A stretch of 64,000 nt of DNA, from assembly GCF_003385595.1 (NCBI RefSeq), contig NZ_QNUE01000001.1:411635-475634 (forward strand). Direction: 5' to 3'. A model generated the notes under the pieces. It did not search any database. It saw only the letters and a program-made list of their open reading frames with translations, and had not been told where the DNA came from. Both the position numbers and the translations under genes were made by a program. Source of the DNA: Chryseobacterium flavum. Lineage in GTDB: Bacteria > Bacteroidota > Bacteroidia > Flavobacteriales > Weeksellaceae. Of the stretch, positions 54,129 to 63,857 are shown in pieces; the first letter of the stretch is position 1; every line of letters begins with the position of its first letter.

Positions 54129-55817
54129 ATGAAGAAGATTTTAATTGCTTCGATGCTTTTGGCAGCTCAGCTCAGCTGGGCTCAATTTACTGACATCAAT
54201 ATCATCAAGGAAGTACAGGTAAAAAATAAAGGTGTGGTAGTTTCTGCACACCCGCTGGCCAGTGAAGCGGGAGCCAAAATCTTAAAGATGGGCGGAAATG
54301 CTTACGACGCTGTTACAGCGACACAATATGCCCTTGCCGTTGTGTATCCGCAGGCAGGAAATATTGGCGGCGGCGGATTTCTGGTAGGGGTAAAAAACAA
54401 TGGGGAAAAATTTACATTGGACTACAGGGAAACTGCTCCTAAAAAAGCTTCACGGGATATGTATATCGACAAAAAAGGAAAGGCAGATACGGATCTTTCT
54501 CAAAACGGAAGACTGGCAGTAGGCGTTCCAGGAAGCGTCGCAGGATTTTTTGCCACCTTGAAGTATTGCAAGCTGCCGATGGAAAAGATTATCCAGCCTG
54601 CCATTGATCTCGCAGAAAAAGGGTTTGCCATCACAGACAAAGAGGCAGAAATGCTGAACAACCAAAGAGAAAAATTTCAGAAACACAATAAATCTTCTAT
54701 CATTTTTGTAAAAGATACTCCCTGGAAAGCCGGAGATCTTTTAATCCAGAAAGACCTTGCCGAGACTTTAAAACGAATCCAGAAATCAGGAGCTAAAGGT
54801 TTTTATGAAGGAAAAACAGCTGAGCTCCTGGTTGCTGAAATGAAAAGAGGTAACGGAATCATCACGCTGGAAGATCTTAAAAACTATAAAGTTGCAGAAA
54901 GAAAAGCCCTGGAATTTGATTATAAAGGAAATGATGTTGTCACCATGCCTTTGCCATCAAGCGGCGGAGTACTGCTTGCTCAAATGCTGAGAATGGCGAG
55001 TTTTGAAAACCTGGAAAAATATCAGCAGAACTCAACAAAAGCAGTTCAGATTATGGCTGAAGCAGAAAGAAGAGCGTTCGCAGACAGGGCAGAATATATG
55101 GGAGACCCGGATTTTATTCAGGACAAAACTTCTTACCTGATTTCTGACGAATATCTGAAAGGCAGATGGAAAAACTTCAGCTTTGATAAAGCTACTCCAA
55201 GCGCAGAAGTTGGCAAAATCATAGAACAGCCTAAGGAATCGATGCAGACCACTCATATTTCCGTATTGGATAAGGATGGAAATGCTGCTTCAGTAACCAC
55301 AACTCTTAACGGATATTACGGAAGTAAAGTTTTAGTTTCCGGAGCGGGATTCTTTTTAAATAATGAAATGGATGATTTCTCGATCAAGCCAGGGGTACCG
55401 AATATGTTCGGAGCTGTGGGTGGAGAAGCCAATTCCATCCAGCCTAATAAAAGAATGCTTTCATCTATGACACCAACCATTATCCTTAAAGGCGGAAAGC
55501 CTTATATGGTAGTAGGGACTCCCGGCGGAACTACTATTCCTACCTCTGTATATCAGTCCATCGTAAATGTCATCGACTTTAAGCTAAATGCCAATCTCTC
55601 AGTAAATGCACCAAAGTTCCACCATCAGTGGCTTCCGGAAACCATTACGGTAGAGAACAACTTCCCTGAAAGCACAATATCTGAACTGAAGAGTAAAAAT
55701 TATGTTATTGAAAAGACAAAATACATCGGAAAAACAGAAATGATCGTTCTTGATGAAAACGGAAATATCCATGCAGTGGCAGACGGCCGTGGAGATGATT
55801 CCGTTGCAGTGGAATAA
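54129..55817 (+). CDS. ggt: Gamma-glutamyltransferase
   Basis: 562 residues with a signal peptide (SMLLAAQLSWAQ), so periplasmic. It hydrolyses or transfers the gamma-glutamyl group of glutathione and related compounds after autocleavage. The conserved nucleophile threonine is in MQTTHISVLDKDGNAAS near residue 375, and oxyanion-site GG is in GTPGGTTIPTSV near residue 460; large-subunit arginine motif DYRETAPKKAS near 99. Length and motifs are complete. Its strong terminator follows. Confidence 0.96.
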   Translation: MKKILIASMLLAAQLSWAQFTDINIIKEVQVKNKGVVVSAHPLASEAGAKILKMGGNAYDAVTATQYALAVVYPQAGNIGGGGFLVGVKNNGEKFTLDYRETAPKKASRDMYIDKKGKADTDLSQNGRLAVGVPGSVAGFFATLKYCKLPMEKIIQPAIDLAEKGFAITDKEAEMLNNQREKFQKHNKSSIIFVKDTPWKAGDLLIQKDLAETLKRIQKSGAKGFYEGKTAELLVAEMKRGNGIITLEDLKNYKVAERKALEFDYKGNDVVTMPLPSSGGVLLAQMLRMASFENLEKYQQNSTKAVQIMAEAERRAFADRAEYMGDPDFIQDKTSYLISDEYLKGRWKNFSFDKATPSAEVGKIIEQPKESMQTTHISVLDKDGNAASVTTTLNGYYGSKVLVSGAGFFLNNEMDDFSIKPGVPNMFGAVGGEANSIQPNKRMLSSMTPTIILKGGKPYMVVGTPGGTTIPTSVYQSIVNVIDFKLNANLSVNAPKFHHQWLPETITVENNFPESTISELKSKNYVIEKTKYIGKTEMIVLDENGNIHAVADGRGDDSVAVE

Positions 55818-55842
55818 ACATAGCATAATTATCAAAAAATAC

Positions 55843-55883
55843 AGTTTCGGCTTCATTCTTCGAATGAAGCCGAAACTTTTTTA
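55843..55883 (+). terminator. Terminator after ggt
   Basis: AGTTTCGGCTTCATTC (55843-55858) and GAATGAAGCCGAAACT (55862-55877): a perfect 16-bp stem, loop TTC, then T run. Confidence 0.93.
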
Positions 55884-55990
55884 ACCATCTTATAAAAACC
55901 ACTCCTAAAGATTCTTTTCAATGACTTTTGTCATGTTTTCAGATAAATTTTCTTAATTTTCGCCCTTAAAAAAAACAAAACGACTGTTCT

Positions 55991-57271
55991 TTGAAAGCAA
56001 AAAAAATATACAATCAGCTTTATTTCCAGGTGATCATCGCCATTATTGCAGGTATTCTTCTTGGAAAATTTTATCCTGAACTGGGAGAAAAAATGAAACC
56101 TTTGGGAGATGGGTTCATCAAATTGGTAAAAATGATTATCGCTCCGGTAATCTTCATTACGCTTACATTGGGAATCGCCCATATGACCGATTTAAAAAAA
56201 GTGGGAAGGATTGCAATAAAGGCAATGATTTACTTTTTCACTTTTTCAACCCTTGCTCTTATTATCGGGTTAATAGTAGGGAATATTCTACAACCGGGAC
56301 ATGGTCTAAATATTGCCCCTTCCACTCTGTCAGGAGATGTTTCACAATATCAGGCAAAAGCCCATGAATCTACCCTTACAGGCTTCATTATGAATATTAT
56401 TCCGGAGACTTTATTCAGTCCTTTAGTAGGAGATAATATTCTTCAGGTTCTGCTGGTGGCTATTTTAATGGGAGTTGCTTTGGTTTTAACAAAAGAAAAA
56501 AGCCAGAAAGTAACTGATTTTTTACAGGACCTCTCAACTCCTGTTTTTAAAATCGTACATATGCTTATGAAGCTTGCGCCAATCGGAGCTTTCGGAGCAA
56601 TGGCCTTTACCATCGGAAAATATGGACTTCATTCTGTACTGAATCTGATATTTCTTGTTGGCACATTTTATATTACGTCTATTCTTTTTGTAGTTATCGT
56701 ACTGGGAGCTGTGGCCTGGTATAACGGGTTTAACATTTTCAAATTCCTTTTTTACCTTAAAGAAGAGCTTCTTCTTGTTCTGGGAACCAGTTCTTCGGAA
56801 TCTGCCTTACCGGGAATTATGGAAAAACTTGAAAAAGCAGGCTGTTCAAGGGCAATTGTAGGTCTGGTAGTTCCTACCGGATATTCTTTTAATCTTGACG
56901 GAACCAATATCTATATGACTCTTGCTTCTCTTTTTATTGCACAGGCATTAAACATTCATCTTCCTATTGAAAAGCAGCTCATACTCCTTCTGGTAGCGAT
57001 GTTAAGTTCAAAAGGTGCAGCAGGTATTACAGGCGCGGGATTTGTTACTCTTGCAGCGACATTGGCTGTCGTTCCTGAAATTCCGATTGCAGGAATGACC
57101 TTGATTCTCGGAATTGACAAGTTTATGAGTGAATGCAGAGCTTTAACAAACGTTATTGGAAACTCTGTAGCGACCGTTGTTGTTGCCAACTGGGAAAAGC
57201 AGCTTGACAAAAAACAGCTTCAATACTGCCTGGACCATCCTTATGATGTTGAGAAAAAACTTGAAGTGTAA
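55991..57271 (+). CDS. Dicarboxylate/amino acid:cation symporter (DAACS family)
   Basis: 426 residues, eight TM helices plus two re-entrant loops. Signatures: [20 protein letters not shown] near residue 265 (HP1 serine-rich motif), [19 protein letters not shown] near residue 297 and [17 protein letters not shown] near residue 340 (HP2). It imports C4-dicarboxylates or acidic amino acids with Na+ or H+. The start is probably TTG at 55991: an upstream in-frame stop is at 55967 and there is no ATG before [12 protein letters not shown], the normal N-terminus. Confidence 0.92.
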   Translation: MKAKKIYNQLYFQVIIAIIAGILLGKFYPELGEKMKPLGDGFIKLVKMIIAPVIFITLTLGIAHMTDLKKVGRIAIKAMIYFFTFSTLALIIGLIVGNILQPGHGLNIAPSTLSGDVSQYQAKAHESTLTGFIMNIIPETLFSPLVGDNILQVLLVAILMGVALVLTKEKSQKVTDFLQDLSTPVFKIVHMLMKLAPIGAFGAMAFTIGKYGLHSVLNLIFLVGTFYITSILFVVIVLGAVAWYNGFNIFKFLFYLKEELLLVLGTSSSESALPGIMEKLEKAGCSRAIVGLVVPTGYSFNLDGTNIYMTLASLFIAQALNIHLPIEKQLILLLVAMLSSKGAAGITGAGFVTLAATLAVVPEIPIAGMTLILGIDKFMSECRALTNVIGNSVATVVVANWEKQLDKKQLQYCLDHPYDVEKKLEV

Positions 57272-57352
57272 GTAGGTAGCAGATGGCAGGTTTTAAGTAA
57301 CAGGATTAATAGGTTAGGTTAAACCAATAACTCTAAACTTAGAATCCTGACC

Positions 57353-58204
57353 TTAAATCAAAATATTCAGACTTGAAGGCTGTACTTTAACATGAATCGG
57401 TGATTTGATCTTATTGAATTCACCATCCAGATGCCAGTTTTTGGTATTGACTTTAAATGATATTTCGGAGACAGGAAGATAAGTGACATATTCATCATCT
57501 TTCAATCTTTTGGTAAACATTCTGAAAGCAAAAAGCGCAGAATACGTAAGCGGAAATTTTTTCACCAGAACCATATCAACCAAACCGTCACTCTTACTGG
57601 CTTTCGGAGCAATATATGCATTGTTTCCAAACTGACGGGTATTGGCAATATTCAGCATAAGGTATTTACCGTTATATTGCTTGTACTTTTCATCAAAAAA
57701 TTTCACCTTAATCGGCTTATAATTAAAAAAGGTTTTCAGGGAAACTTTGATATAGTTTTTAAATCCCCGGCTGGTCTTTTCGAATTCCTTGACTACCTTG
57801 CCATCGAAACCTGTTCCTGAAACATTAATTGAAAGCCTTCCATTAACTGTAAATGTATCAATCTTCCTTGACTTTCCGGATTTTATTTTCTCTAAAAGCT
57901 GATCGAGATTTTTACTGAAACGGGTCTCATTAGAAAATCCATTCCCGGAGCCTGCCGGAAAAATAGCCAGAACCTTATCCGTTAAAATTAAATTTTGGGC
58001 AACTGTAGAAATAGTACCGTCACCTCCTATAGCCACAAAAATATCAACATGATCAAAATGAGTCTTAATAAATTCATCTGTTCCTGCTATAGATTCGGAA
58101 ACATAATATAAAGGGCTATCAATCTTAATTTTAAGTTCATTAAGAAATGGCTGATAGTTCTTCTTTGCCGAAAAAGGATTGATAATAAAAGCTACTTTTT
58201 CCAT
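57353..58204 (-). CDS. Diacylglycerol/lipid kinase family protein (YegS-like)
   Basis: 283 residues from the ATG at 58204 (MEKVAFIINPFSAKK). A longer frame to 58243 begins within a palindrome and is unlikely. The kinase glycine motif is IFVAIGGDGTISTVAQ near residue 63 and the SGNGFSNET catalytic region lies near residue 95. Family members phosphorylate diacylglycerol or related lipids. The gene is 43 bp downstream of a DUF3298 lipoprotein gene; the intervening palindrome may separate them. Confidence 0.92.
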   Translation of the reverse strand: MEKVAFIINPFSAKKNYQPFLNELKIKIDSPLYYVSESIAGTDEFIKTHFDHVDIFVAIGGDGTISTVAQNLILTDKVLAIFPAGSGNGFSNETRFSKNLDQLLEKIKSGKSRKIDTFTVNGRLSINVSGTGFDGKVVKEFEKTSRGFKNYIKVSLKTFFNYKPIKVKFFDEKYKQYNGKYLMLNIANTRQFGNNAYIAPKASKSDGLVDMVLVKKFPLTYSALFAFRMFTKRLKDDEYVTYLPVSEISFKVNTKNWHLDGEFNKIKSPIHVKVQPSSLNILI

Positions 58205-58209
58205 TACCG

Positions 58210-58217
58210 CAAAAATA
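58210..58217 (-). promoter_or_regulatory. Candidate -7 element at the lipid kinase start
   Basis: Minus strand TATTTTTG ends 5 nt before the ATG at 58204. An exact TAnnTTTG match, but the palindrome at 58221-58244 immediately precedes it. Confidence 0.35.
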
Positions 58218-58220
58218 AAC

Positions 58221-58244
58221 AATGCTTCCGGATCCGGAAGCATT
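58221..58244 (-). terminator. 24-bp perfect palindrome / probable terminator of the DUF3298 gene
   Basis: AATGCTTCCGGA (58221-58232) and TCCGGAAGCATT (58233-58244) are exact complements with no spacer; on the minus strand a T-rich stretch (TTTATTTTT) follows. Confidence 0.6.
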
Positions 58245-58247
58245 AAC

Positions 58248-59072
58248 TTATTTAATTTTCATTCTTTCTTTAAATTCTGTATTCAAGGTCCCTTTCAGCT
58301 CTTCCCAGGAAACCGGAATTGTAATATCCCCTGCCGCAAAAGCAGCAATTTCATAAGGGCTATAATGAAAATACAGATTTCTCTCATCAAAGTAAAAATT
58401 ATTCGTTGCAGGAATTTTCTCTACCAACAACATTTCTGAATTCTTTACTTCACCATTTTCATCACTGGTTCCACTATTAATTTTATCAATATTCTTCATC
58501 AGAATAGCTTCAATTTTACTTTTGGGCATTGAAGTGATATCTTTCAGTTCAACCTTCTTGTTGTTTTTAAGGTCAAACACCCTTTCGGAAAATCCATATT
58601 CATCATGTGCTCCTCCAATATATGCACTTCCCATGTATTGGATATGCATGTATCCATTAGTATTGGATATCAGCTTCATATAAGAGCTTGAATACCAATT
58701 TTGAGCATAAGTTATATCAGAAACCCAATCTTCATTATCTTTTTTTGTAGAAGTAAAGTAACTCTTTTTTTCATTTTCCAGATAGGTTTGAATTCCTTCC
58801 CTAGAATAATCTTTAATCCCTTTATCCTGAAAATATATACTATCTAACAAGGTTTTATCCTTTAAAGTTGGAAAAACTAATAATTTTGAAGTATAAGTGA
58901 TTTTTAATGAATCTGTAATTCTCGTGGAATCATCCACTTTAACCGAATCTACTACAAACTCCTCCGATTGTCTATTTTCTGTTTTCCCTGCTGTTCCTGC
59001 TGTTTCATTTTTCTTACACGCAGTAAAAGCAAAGAATGAAGATAATGCCAAAACGGCAACCGTATTTTTCAT
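58248..59072 (-). CDS. DUF3298-containing lipoprotein
   Basis: 274 residues. A lipoprotein signal ends at the cysteine in FFAFTACKK (residue 19). After a Lys/Glu/Thr-rich linker, the C-terminal part matches DUF3298/RsiV-like proteins, with YMGSAYIGGAHDEYGFSERV near residue 165 and NFYFDERNLYFHYSPYEIA near residue 240. RsiV relatives bind lysozyme or act as anti-sigma factors in Firmicutes, but there is no sigma factor here, so the function is open. Confidence 0.85.
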   Translation of the reverse strand: MKNTVAVLALSSFFAFTACKKNETAGTAGKTENRQSEEFVVDSVKVDDSTRITDSLKITYTSKLLVFPTLKDKTLLDSIYFQDKGIKDYSREGIQTYLENEKKSYFTSTKKDNEDWVSDITYAQNWYSSSYMKLISNTNGYMHIQYMGSAYIGGAHDEYGFSERVFDLKNNKKVELKDITSMPKSKIEAILMKNIDKINSGTSDENGEVKNSEMLLVEKIPATNNFYFDERNLYFHYSPYEIAAFAAGDITIPVSWEELKGTLNTEFKERMKIK

Positions 59073-59098
59073 AAGTTTATTTTTTCCTTATAAAATAC

Positions 59099-59128
59099 AA
59101 AAACCATTCAAAAAAATGAATGGTTTTT
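59099..59128 (-). terminator. Terminator of the DUF3857 gene pair
   Basis: AAAAACCATTCA (59099-59110) and TGAATGGTTTTT (59117-59128), 12-bp perfect stem with A and T runs, following the stop at 59165 on the minus strand. Confidence 0.85.
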
Positions 59129-59164
59129 AAAAATGTGATTTTTCTATAGATAAAAAAACATGTA

Positions 59165-61105
59165 TTAAGACTTCTTAATCAGGCTGATAACCTGATTTTC
59201 CTGTTTAGAAGCAACTTCCCAAATTTGTTTGAATGCGGGATAGTATTCTTTAGGATAATCAGGATTAGAGATTTTAGTTGTAGCAACTACCTCCAGTTTA
59301 TTTCCTTTCTGTTCCGCTACATAACTATATTGAATTTCCTTATCTTCTGTTACGATTTTTTTACTTTTCGGCATTTCTTCAATGACATAACCTTCAGGAA
59401 TCTCAAGAATAACTTTTTTTACTTTTGTACTGGCTGCTCCGAAATCAATAGGATACTTTCTGGCCTCTGTCTGATCAAATTCATTGGAGTTTTTATTTAA
59501 AAACAGCATCGGATTAATAATTAATTTTTTCCCAACTTTATCAATCATATCGGTGGAGGTAAACTTCATTGTACTTTCAAACTCCCCGCTTTCCAGTACT
59601 TTTGAATCAATTTCTGTAAAATCCACCGAAAAGTTTTCCTTATACTGCTTTTTGTACTTATCAGGATTCTCATCATAGCTATCTTTTACATACATCGCAA
59701 ATGTTCCTGTATCCTTATCTGAATATGTTCCGGATATACTTCCGTCTTCATTAATTTTAGCATCTAAAGTAAGGAAAGTATTTCCTGGTTTGGTATTGGT
59801 CATTTCCAGCTGTAATGCTTTTTCTTTACTTAATAAAATGCCATATTTATTCCAATCTCTCAAAGGAAGTTCATCCAGTGAAGATTGTTTTGAAGTAGCA
59901 TCATAAAGATGCATTCCATCTTTTACCTCTATAGCCGCCAACACAAAGTTAGTATTTGTAACATTTGGAGATACAATATTAATAAGCCCGTTTTCTACTG
60001 TAGAAATAATAATTGGGTTTGCTTTAATATTTGCTTCCCGAAGAAGCATTACAAGAAAAAGATTAATTTCAGCAGCATTACCGGTTTTTGTGTCTATAAG
60101 TTTTTTTATTCCGTCTTCTGTATAAATACCCTTTTCCTTATTCCAGGTAAATGTTTGTTGAACATATTTAAAAATTGCATTAGCCTTTTCAATATCTGAT
60201 TTTAAATCTAAAACCTCTACAGGCATATTGTCTTTGGCTAATTTGGTTTTTTTCAGCTCATATCCAAAATTTTCATGATTATAAAGATCTTTTTTTATTT
60301 GTTCCCAGGAAGACGAATAAAGTTTTAACTCTTTAAAGTTTGTAGAATGAAGTTCCGCACTAATTTTTGTTCGATAATTCCGGTCATTTCGTACAAATTT
60401 TTCTGTTTTAAAACTATTTAGATTTTCAAATCCAAATCTATAGGTTTTATATTGTCCTCCATAAAGAGTTTTTTCAGCTACCTCTCTATACTTGGGTGCC
60501 AGAGATCCTGTATAATTTATATTATATGATATACTAAGTGGAGTATCCAAAATATATTCTGTATACAAAGACGGTGTATCTAGCTCAATTAATACTTCAG
60601 GGATATAATATAAAAATGCAAATGGAGAAAGTACTTCATACTGATATTCCAGTATTGAGCCGTCTTTAACATTCGGAAACGCAAATTTATTTATAGTAGT
60701 ATTTTTATTTTCTTTACTTTTATACTTAGAACTTTTCTCAACTTTCAGAGGAACAGCTTTCCCATTTTCAAGGTTATAAGTAAATGCTTTGAATTTATTT
60801 AGTGTTTCCTCATTGTCTCTGCTTTTATAGATAGGGACCTCTACATTCAGCCAATCCTCAGCTTTGTCTTTATTGTAGATTTTTACCCGGTAAAAATATT
60901 CTCTATGTAAATCTCCGGTAGCCACATCAATTCTGTAATGAACAGATTTATATAAAATTTCAGCTGGAGCATTTTCATCCAATAATGATTTTGCTTTAGA
61001 CAGATCTGCATCTGAAAATTTAGGTGGATTTAAAAATTCATGCTTTTGAGCCTTAATAAAAATCAGGTTTGCAGAGCAAACAAGAAGCAATACTATTTTT
61101 CTCAT
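59165..61105 (-). CDS. DUF3857/transglutaminase-like protein, active-site-less paralogue
   Basis: 646 residues with a signal peptide (IVLLLVCSANLIFIKAQ). The N-terminal DUF3857 beta-region is followed by a transglutaminase-like core in which the expected G-x-C is IDTKTGNAAEINLF near residue 337: no cysteine. The histidine position reads TNTNFVLAAIEV, also replaced, while the aspartate-containing HLYDATSK is kept. It is therefore probably non-enzymatic. It directly follows the related gene (stop/start overlap) and is likely exported with it. Confidence 0.85.
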   Translation of the reverse strand: MRKIVLLLVCSANLIFIKAQKHEFLNPPKFSDADLSKAKSLLDENAPAEILYKSVHYRIDVATGDLHREYFYRVKIYNKDKAEDWLNVEVPIYKSRDNEETLNKFKAFTYNLENGKAVPLKVEKSSKYKSKENKNTTINKFAFPNVKDGSILEYQYEVLSPFAFLYYIPEVLIELDTPSLYTEYILDTPLSISYNINYTGSLAPKYREVAEKTLYGGQYKTYRFGFENLNSFKTEKFVRNDRNYRTKISAELHSTNFKELKLYSSSWEQIKKDLYNHENFGYELKKTKLAKDNMPVEVLDLKSDIEKANAIFKYVQQTFTWNKEKGIYTEDGIKKLIDTKTGNAAEINLFLVMLLREANIKANPIIISTVENGLINIVSPNVTNTNFVLAAIEVKDGMHLYDATSKQSSLDELPLRDWNKYGILLSKEKALQLEMTNTKPGNTFLTLDAKINEDGSISGTYSDKDTGTFAMYVKDSYDENPDKYKKQYKENFSVDFTEIDSKVLESGEFESTMKFTSTDMIDKVGKKLIINPMLFLNKNSNEFDQTEARKYPIDFGAASTKVKKVILEIPEGYVIEEMPKSKKIVTEDKEIQYSYVAEQKGNKLEVVATTKISNPDYPKEYYPAFKQIWEVASKQENQVISLIKKS

Positions 61106-61107
61106 CA

Positions 61108-63000
61108 CTATATTTTTGTAATTAAAATTTTTGAGTTATCAATGTTTATTATTTTTTTTCTGAATCCTACATATTCATTATACTTTTCTTTAGGATAAGC
61201 TCCTTTATTTACCTGAATCTTTCTTTTGACTTTAATTTCATCTCCATTTTTAGCAAAATTTAATGTATAGTAACCAAATTCAGATTGTAGATTTGAATCT
61301 TCCGGAAGTTCATCAATTTTATATCCTTTAGGTAAAGTAAAATTAATTTCGTATTCATCCTCAAATGATTGCCTGATTTCAAAGGGAAGCTCACGACTTT
61401 CATCTGTTTTATAAATGGTATTATTATAAATAGGAACCGCTCTGAACATCAAGCTATTCCCAGCCTTTTTTGAATAGTTATTTGCCTTAAAATCAATATC
61501 ATATGTTATTAATGCTTTATCTTTGTCATTAATAAAGTTCTTCATTTCAACTTTTTCAAAGTTTAAAATATCAAGTGACCTTTTTACAGCATCATTTCTT
61601 TCTTTAGGATTTAAACCCGTAAATACCAGGTTATAATCATACTGATTACCAGTATAGCAGAAATTTCCTTCTCCCAAAATACTGTTATCTTCTCCCACTA
61701 TGATCTTCAGTATTTGCTTTTCTTTATTTTGCTCAGCCGGATAAGCTGGAGTATTGATTAATTCTATTCCATTTTTCTTTACTGAAAGTACATTCCGATC
61801 TGTTGTACTATATCCTAAATGATTGAATGCCATTTGTTGGGATGTGTTTTCCAGCCAGATATTTCCTTTTTCGGTAGGCACCATTAAAATAGCGTGATTA
61901 CCTCCCATTCTCGGAAAATCAGGATCGAAGGAAACTTGAGAAGCCCCGGAATTGATTACGCAATAATAAGATGGAATCCCTGCTTCATTAAGAAGCGCTT
62001 TCATATAATTGGTAAGTCCTTTACAGTCACCATAACCCTTTTTATGAACCTCATCAGGTAACATGGGTAGCCATCCGCCAATTCCCAGACCTACATAAAT
62101 ATATCTGGTTTTGGTTTGCATATACTGATAAATCTTTTTTACCTTATCCTCCACTGAACCCTGCAGGTTTAAAGAAGCAACCTCGGCTTTGATAGCCGGA
62201 GTAGAAATAGCAACCGGCTCTACAAGATTATTGTAATACCATGTTCCGAAATCAGTCCAGTTATTCAGCGTTCCCTGTTTACCCGCCAGATTAAATTTTG
62301 TCAGAGAAAAACTTACTTTCGGTAAAATTTTGACAGGCTGGGGAATCAATAAAGCATCATCAATAGCTGGTATATTTTTGTAAGAGTATGTTTTCTCATT
62401 TCCGTTCCCACTTTCTATAACGGATCCGTAGTTATATTTTGACGGATAAATTTTAGTCCGAAGTTCAATTCCTGATGAATTGATTATTTTAAATTCACTC
62501 TCTTCCAACGAGGTATTAGTAGAAGAAAACGGCACAAAATCAGGAATAAAAAGTGTATTTCTGTCACTGATCTGATAAGAGAAATCTATAGTATATGGAT
62601 ATTGAACAGGGGTATAATTAAAGACCAAAATTCTGTTATCAGAATAAAATATGCCTTGTGGATTGTTGGCAAAGTCACCAAAATCAGATTTAGAAAAACT
62701 TTTAATTTTCCTTCCTGCTTCATCATAAATAGTAACCTTTACATTTGATATACTGTTTCCCTTATCATAGGGAATATAGGCAACAGCCTTCTCATTACCA
62801 TCCTTGTTCAAAACAGTTGTCACGGTATTATATTGATATTTTATATCATCCACCTTATTGATCTGAACAACAGTCATATCTTTTCGAACAACAATATTTG
62901 CATTCTTTTTCAGATTTTCAGGAATAGCAGAAACAGGAAACGTCTGCGAAAAGTACATGGAAGCAGTAGACAATGCTCCGAGAAATATTATTTTCATCAT
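61108..63000 (-). CDS. DUF3857/transglutaminase-like protein with catalytic cysteine
   Basis: 630 residues with a signal peptide (IIFLGALSTASMYFSQ). DUF3857 (residues about 30-240) precedes a transglutaminase-like domain with the cysteine in KKGYGDCKGLTNYMKALLNE near residue 324 and the histidine in RMGGNHAILMVPTE near residue 368; the usual aspartate position is NIWLENTSQ, so the triad is Cys-His with a conservative or altered third member. The C-terminal part is a beta-rich domain. It overlaps by one base with its downstream paralogue (TAG sharing its G with an upstream GTG). Confidence 0.88.
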   Translation of the reverse strand: MMKIIFLGALSTASMYFSQTFPVSAIPENLKKNANIVVRKDMTVVQINKVDDIKYQYNTVTTVLNKDGNEKAVAYIPYDKGNSISNVKVTIYDEAGRKIKSFSKSDFGDFANNPQGIFYSDNRILVFNYTPVQYPYTIDFSYQISDRNTLFIPDFVPFSSTNTSLEESEFKIINSSGIELRTKIYPSKYNYGSVIESGNGNEKTYSYKNIPAIDDALLIPQPVKILPKVSFSLTKFNLAGKQGTLNNWTDFGTWYYNNLVEPVAISTPAIKAEVASLNLQGSVEDKVKKIYQYMQTKTRYIYVGLGIGGWLPMLPDEVHKKGYGDCKGLTNYMKALLNEAGIPSYYCVINSGASQVSFDPDFPRMGGNHAILMVPTEKGNIWLENTSQQMAFNHLGYSTTDRNVLSVKKNGIELINTPAYPAEQNKEKQILKIIVGEDNSILGEGNFCYTGNQYDYNLVFTGLNPKERNDAVKRSLDILNFEKVEMKNFINDKDKALITYDIDFKANNYSKKAGNSLMFRAVPIYNNTIYKTDESRELPFEIRQSFEDEYEINFTLPKGYKIDELPEDSNLQSEFGYYTLNFAKNGDEIKVKRKIQVNKGAYPKEKYNEYVGFRKKIINIDNSKILITKI

Positions 63001-63059
63001 GGTTATAAAAATTGAGCAAATTTAAGAAAATCTTAATAACTGTTAAATAAATTACGAAA

Positions 63060-63250
63060 AAAAAGACTCCACATAGTGAAGTCTCCGGGATAACATTAAA
63101 AATATTATCCTAAATCTACCTGTATAAGTCTATGAACAGACAATTAAAAACTCTTTTTTAATGAAAATAACACACTTTTTTTAGTGTTATTCTATATTTT
63201 CTTAAGTATAGAAATTTTATTTTTTAACGTCTACATCAGATGTAATTATT
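63060..63250 (-). ncRNA. Candidate small RNA in a 402-bp intergenic region
   Basis: Between the DUF3857 and DUF5684 genes no reading frame longer than 20 codons is supported. On the minus strand there is a promoter-like pair (ATTG, 19 nt, TACATTTG at 63261-63254), an internal hairpin AATAACAC/GTGTTATT (near 63167-63192) and a terminator, AGACTTCAC/GTGGAGTCT with eight T (63056-63084). These bracket about 190 nt that may be transcribed. No known family recognised; alternatively it is a leader of the downstream gene. Confidence 0.35.
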
Positions 63251-63344
63251 ATTCAAATGTAATATTTATTACTTTCAAAACAATTCAAATCCTGTAGAAT
63301 TAGTTTAAAAAGCTCTTACAATTAATTCTACAGATTCTGACACA

Positions 63345-63377
63345 GTATTAATAAAAAAGACCTCATTTCTGAAGTCT
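63345..63377 (-). terminator. Terminator of the DUF5684 gene
   Basis: AGACCTCA and TGAAGTCT pair with one mismatch (63358-63377), followed on the minus strand by six T. Confidence 0.65.
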
Positions 63378-63402
63378 CATTTTATATTTTTTACTTTTAA
63401 TA

Positions 63403-63825
63403 TTAATCATTAGGAATTCTTTTACTGTCATAAGTATCACTACCCAGCCCCAGTACAGGAATAAAAATGAACCCCAGGAAAAAAAGTAAAATTGTATACA
63501 AGGGAGTTTCTTTTGCAAAGCCTTTTGCCAGTCTGTCATTAACTACCCAGCTTGCATATAAATTAACAAAAGGAATAAAAAACAAGATAATCCACCATAT
63601 TGGTTTTTTTACGATATCCAGCATTACGATAGCATTATAAATCGGGATAAAAGCAGCCCAGGCATCTTGTCTTCCCGCTTTTTTAAAGATTTTATACATG
63701 CAGTATCCATAAAATAAATAGATTGCTAAGCTGAAGAACATTGTTCCGATCCCTAATCCTGCGGCAGCGGCTCCTGATGCCCCGTTTAATCCTTCATAAG
63801 GATCTGTTTGTAAAAGAGTTAACAT
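63403..63825 (-). CDS. DUF5684 four-helix membrane protein
   Basis: 140 residues with four hydrophobic segments. Family signatures are YKIFKKAGRQDAWAAFIPIYN near residue 45, followed by IVKKPIWWIILFFIPFVNLY. The group is found in Bacteroidota and Firmicutes, often near signal peptidase genes, but its function is not established. The N-terminal 25 residues are Gly/Ala-rich and the C-terminus is hydrophilic. It is monocistronic with a terminator on both sides. Confidence 0.85.
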   Translation of the reverse strand: MLTLLQTDPYEGLNGASGAAAAGLGIGTMFFSLAIYLFYGYCMYKIFKKAGRQDAWAAFIPIYNAIVMLDIVKKPIWWIILFFIPFVNLYASWVVNDRLAKGFAKETPLYTILLFFLGFIFIPVLGLGSDTYDSKRIPND

Positions 63826-63857
63826 ATTATTATTGTTTTATTGGTTTGTTCAAATAT

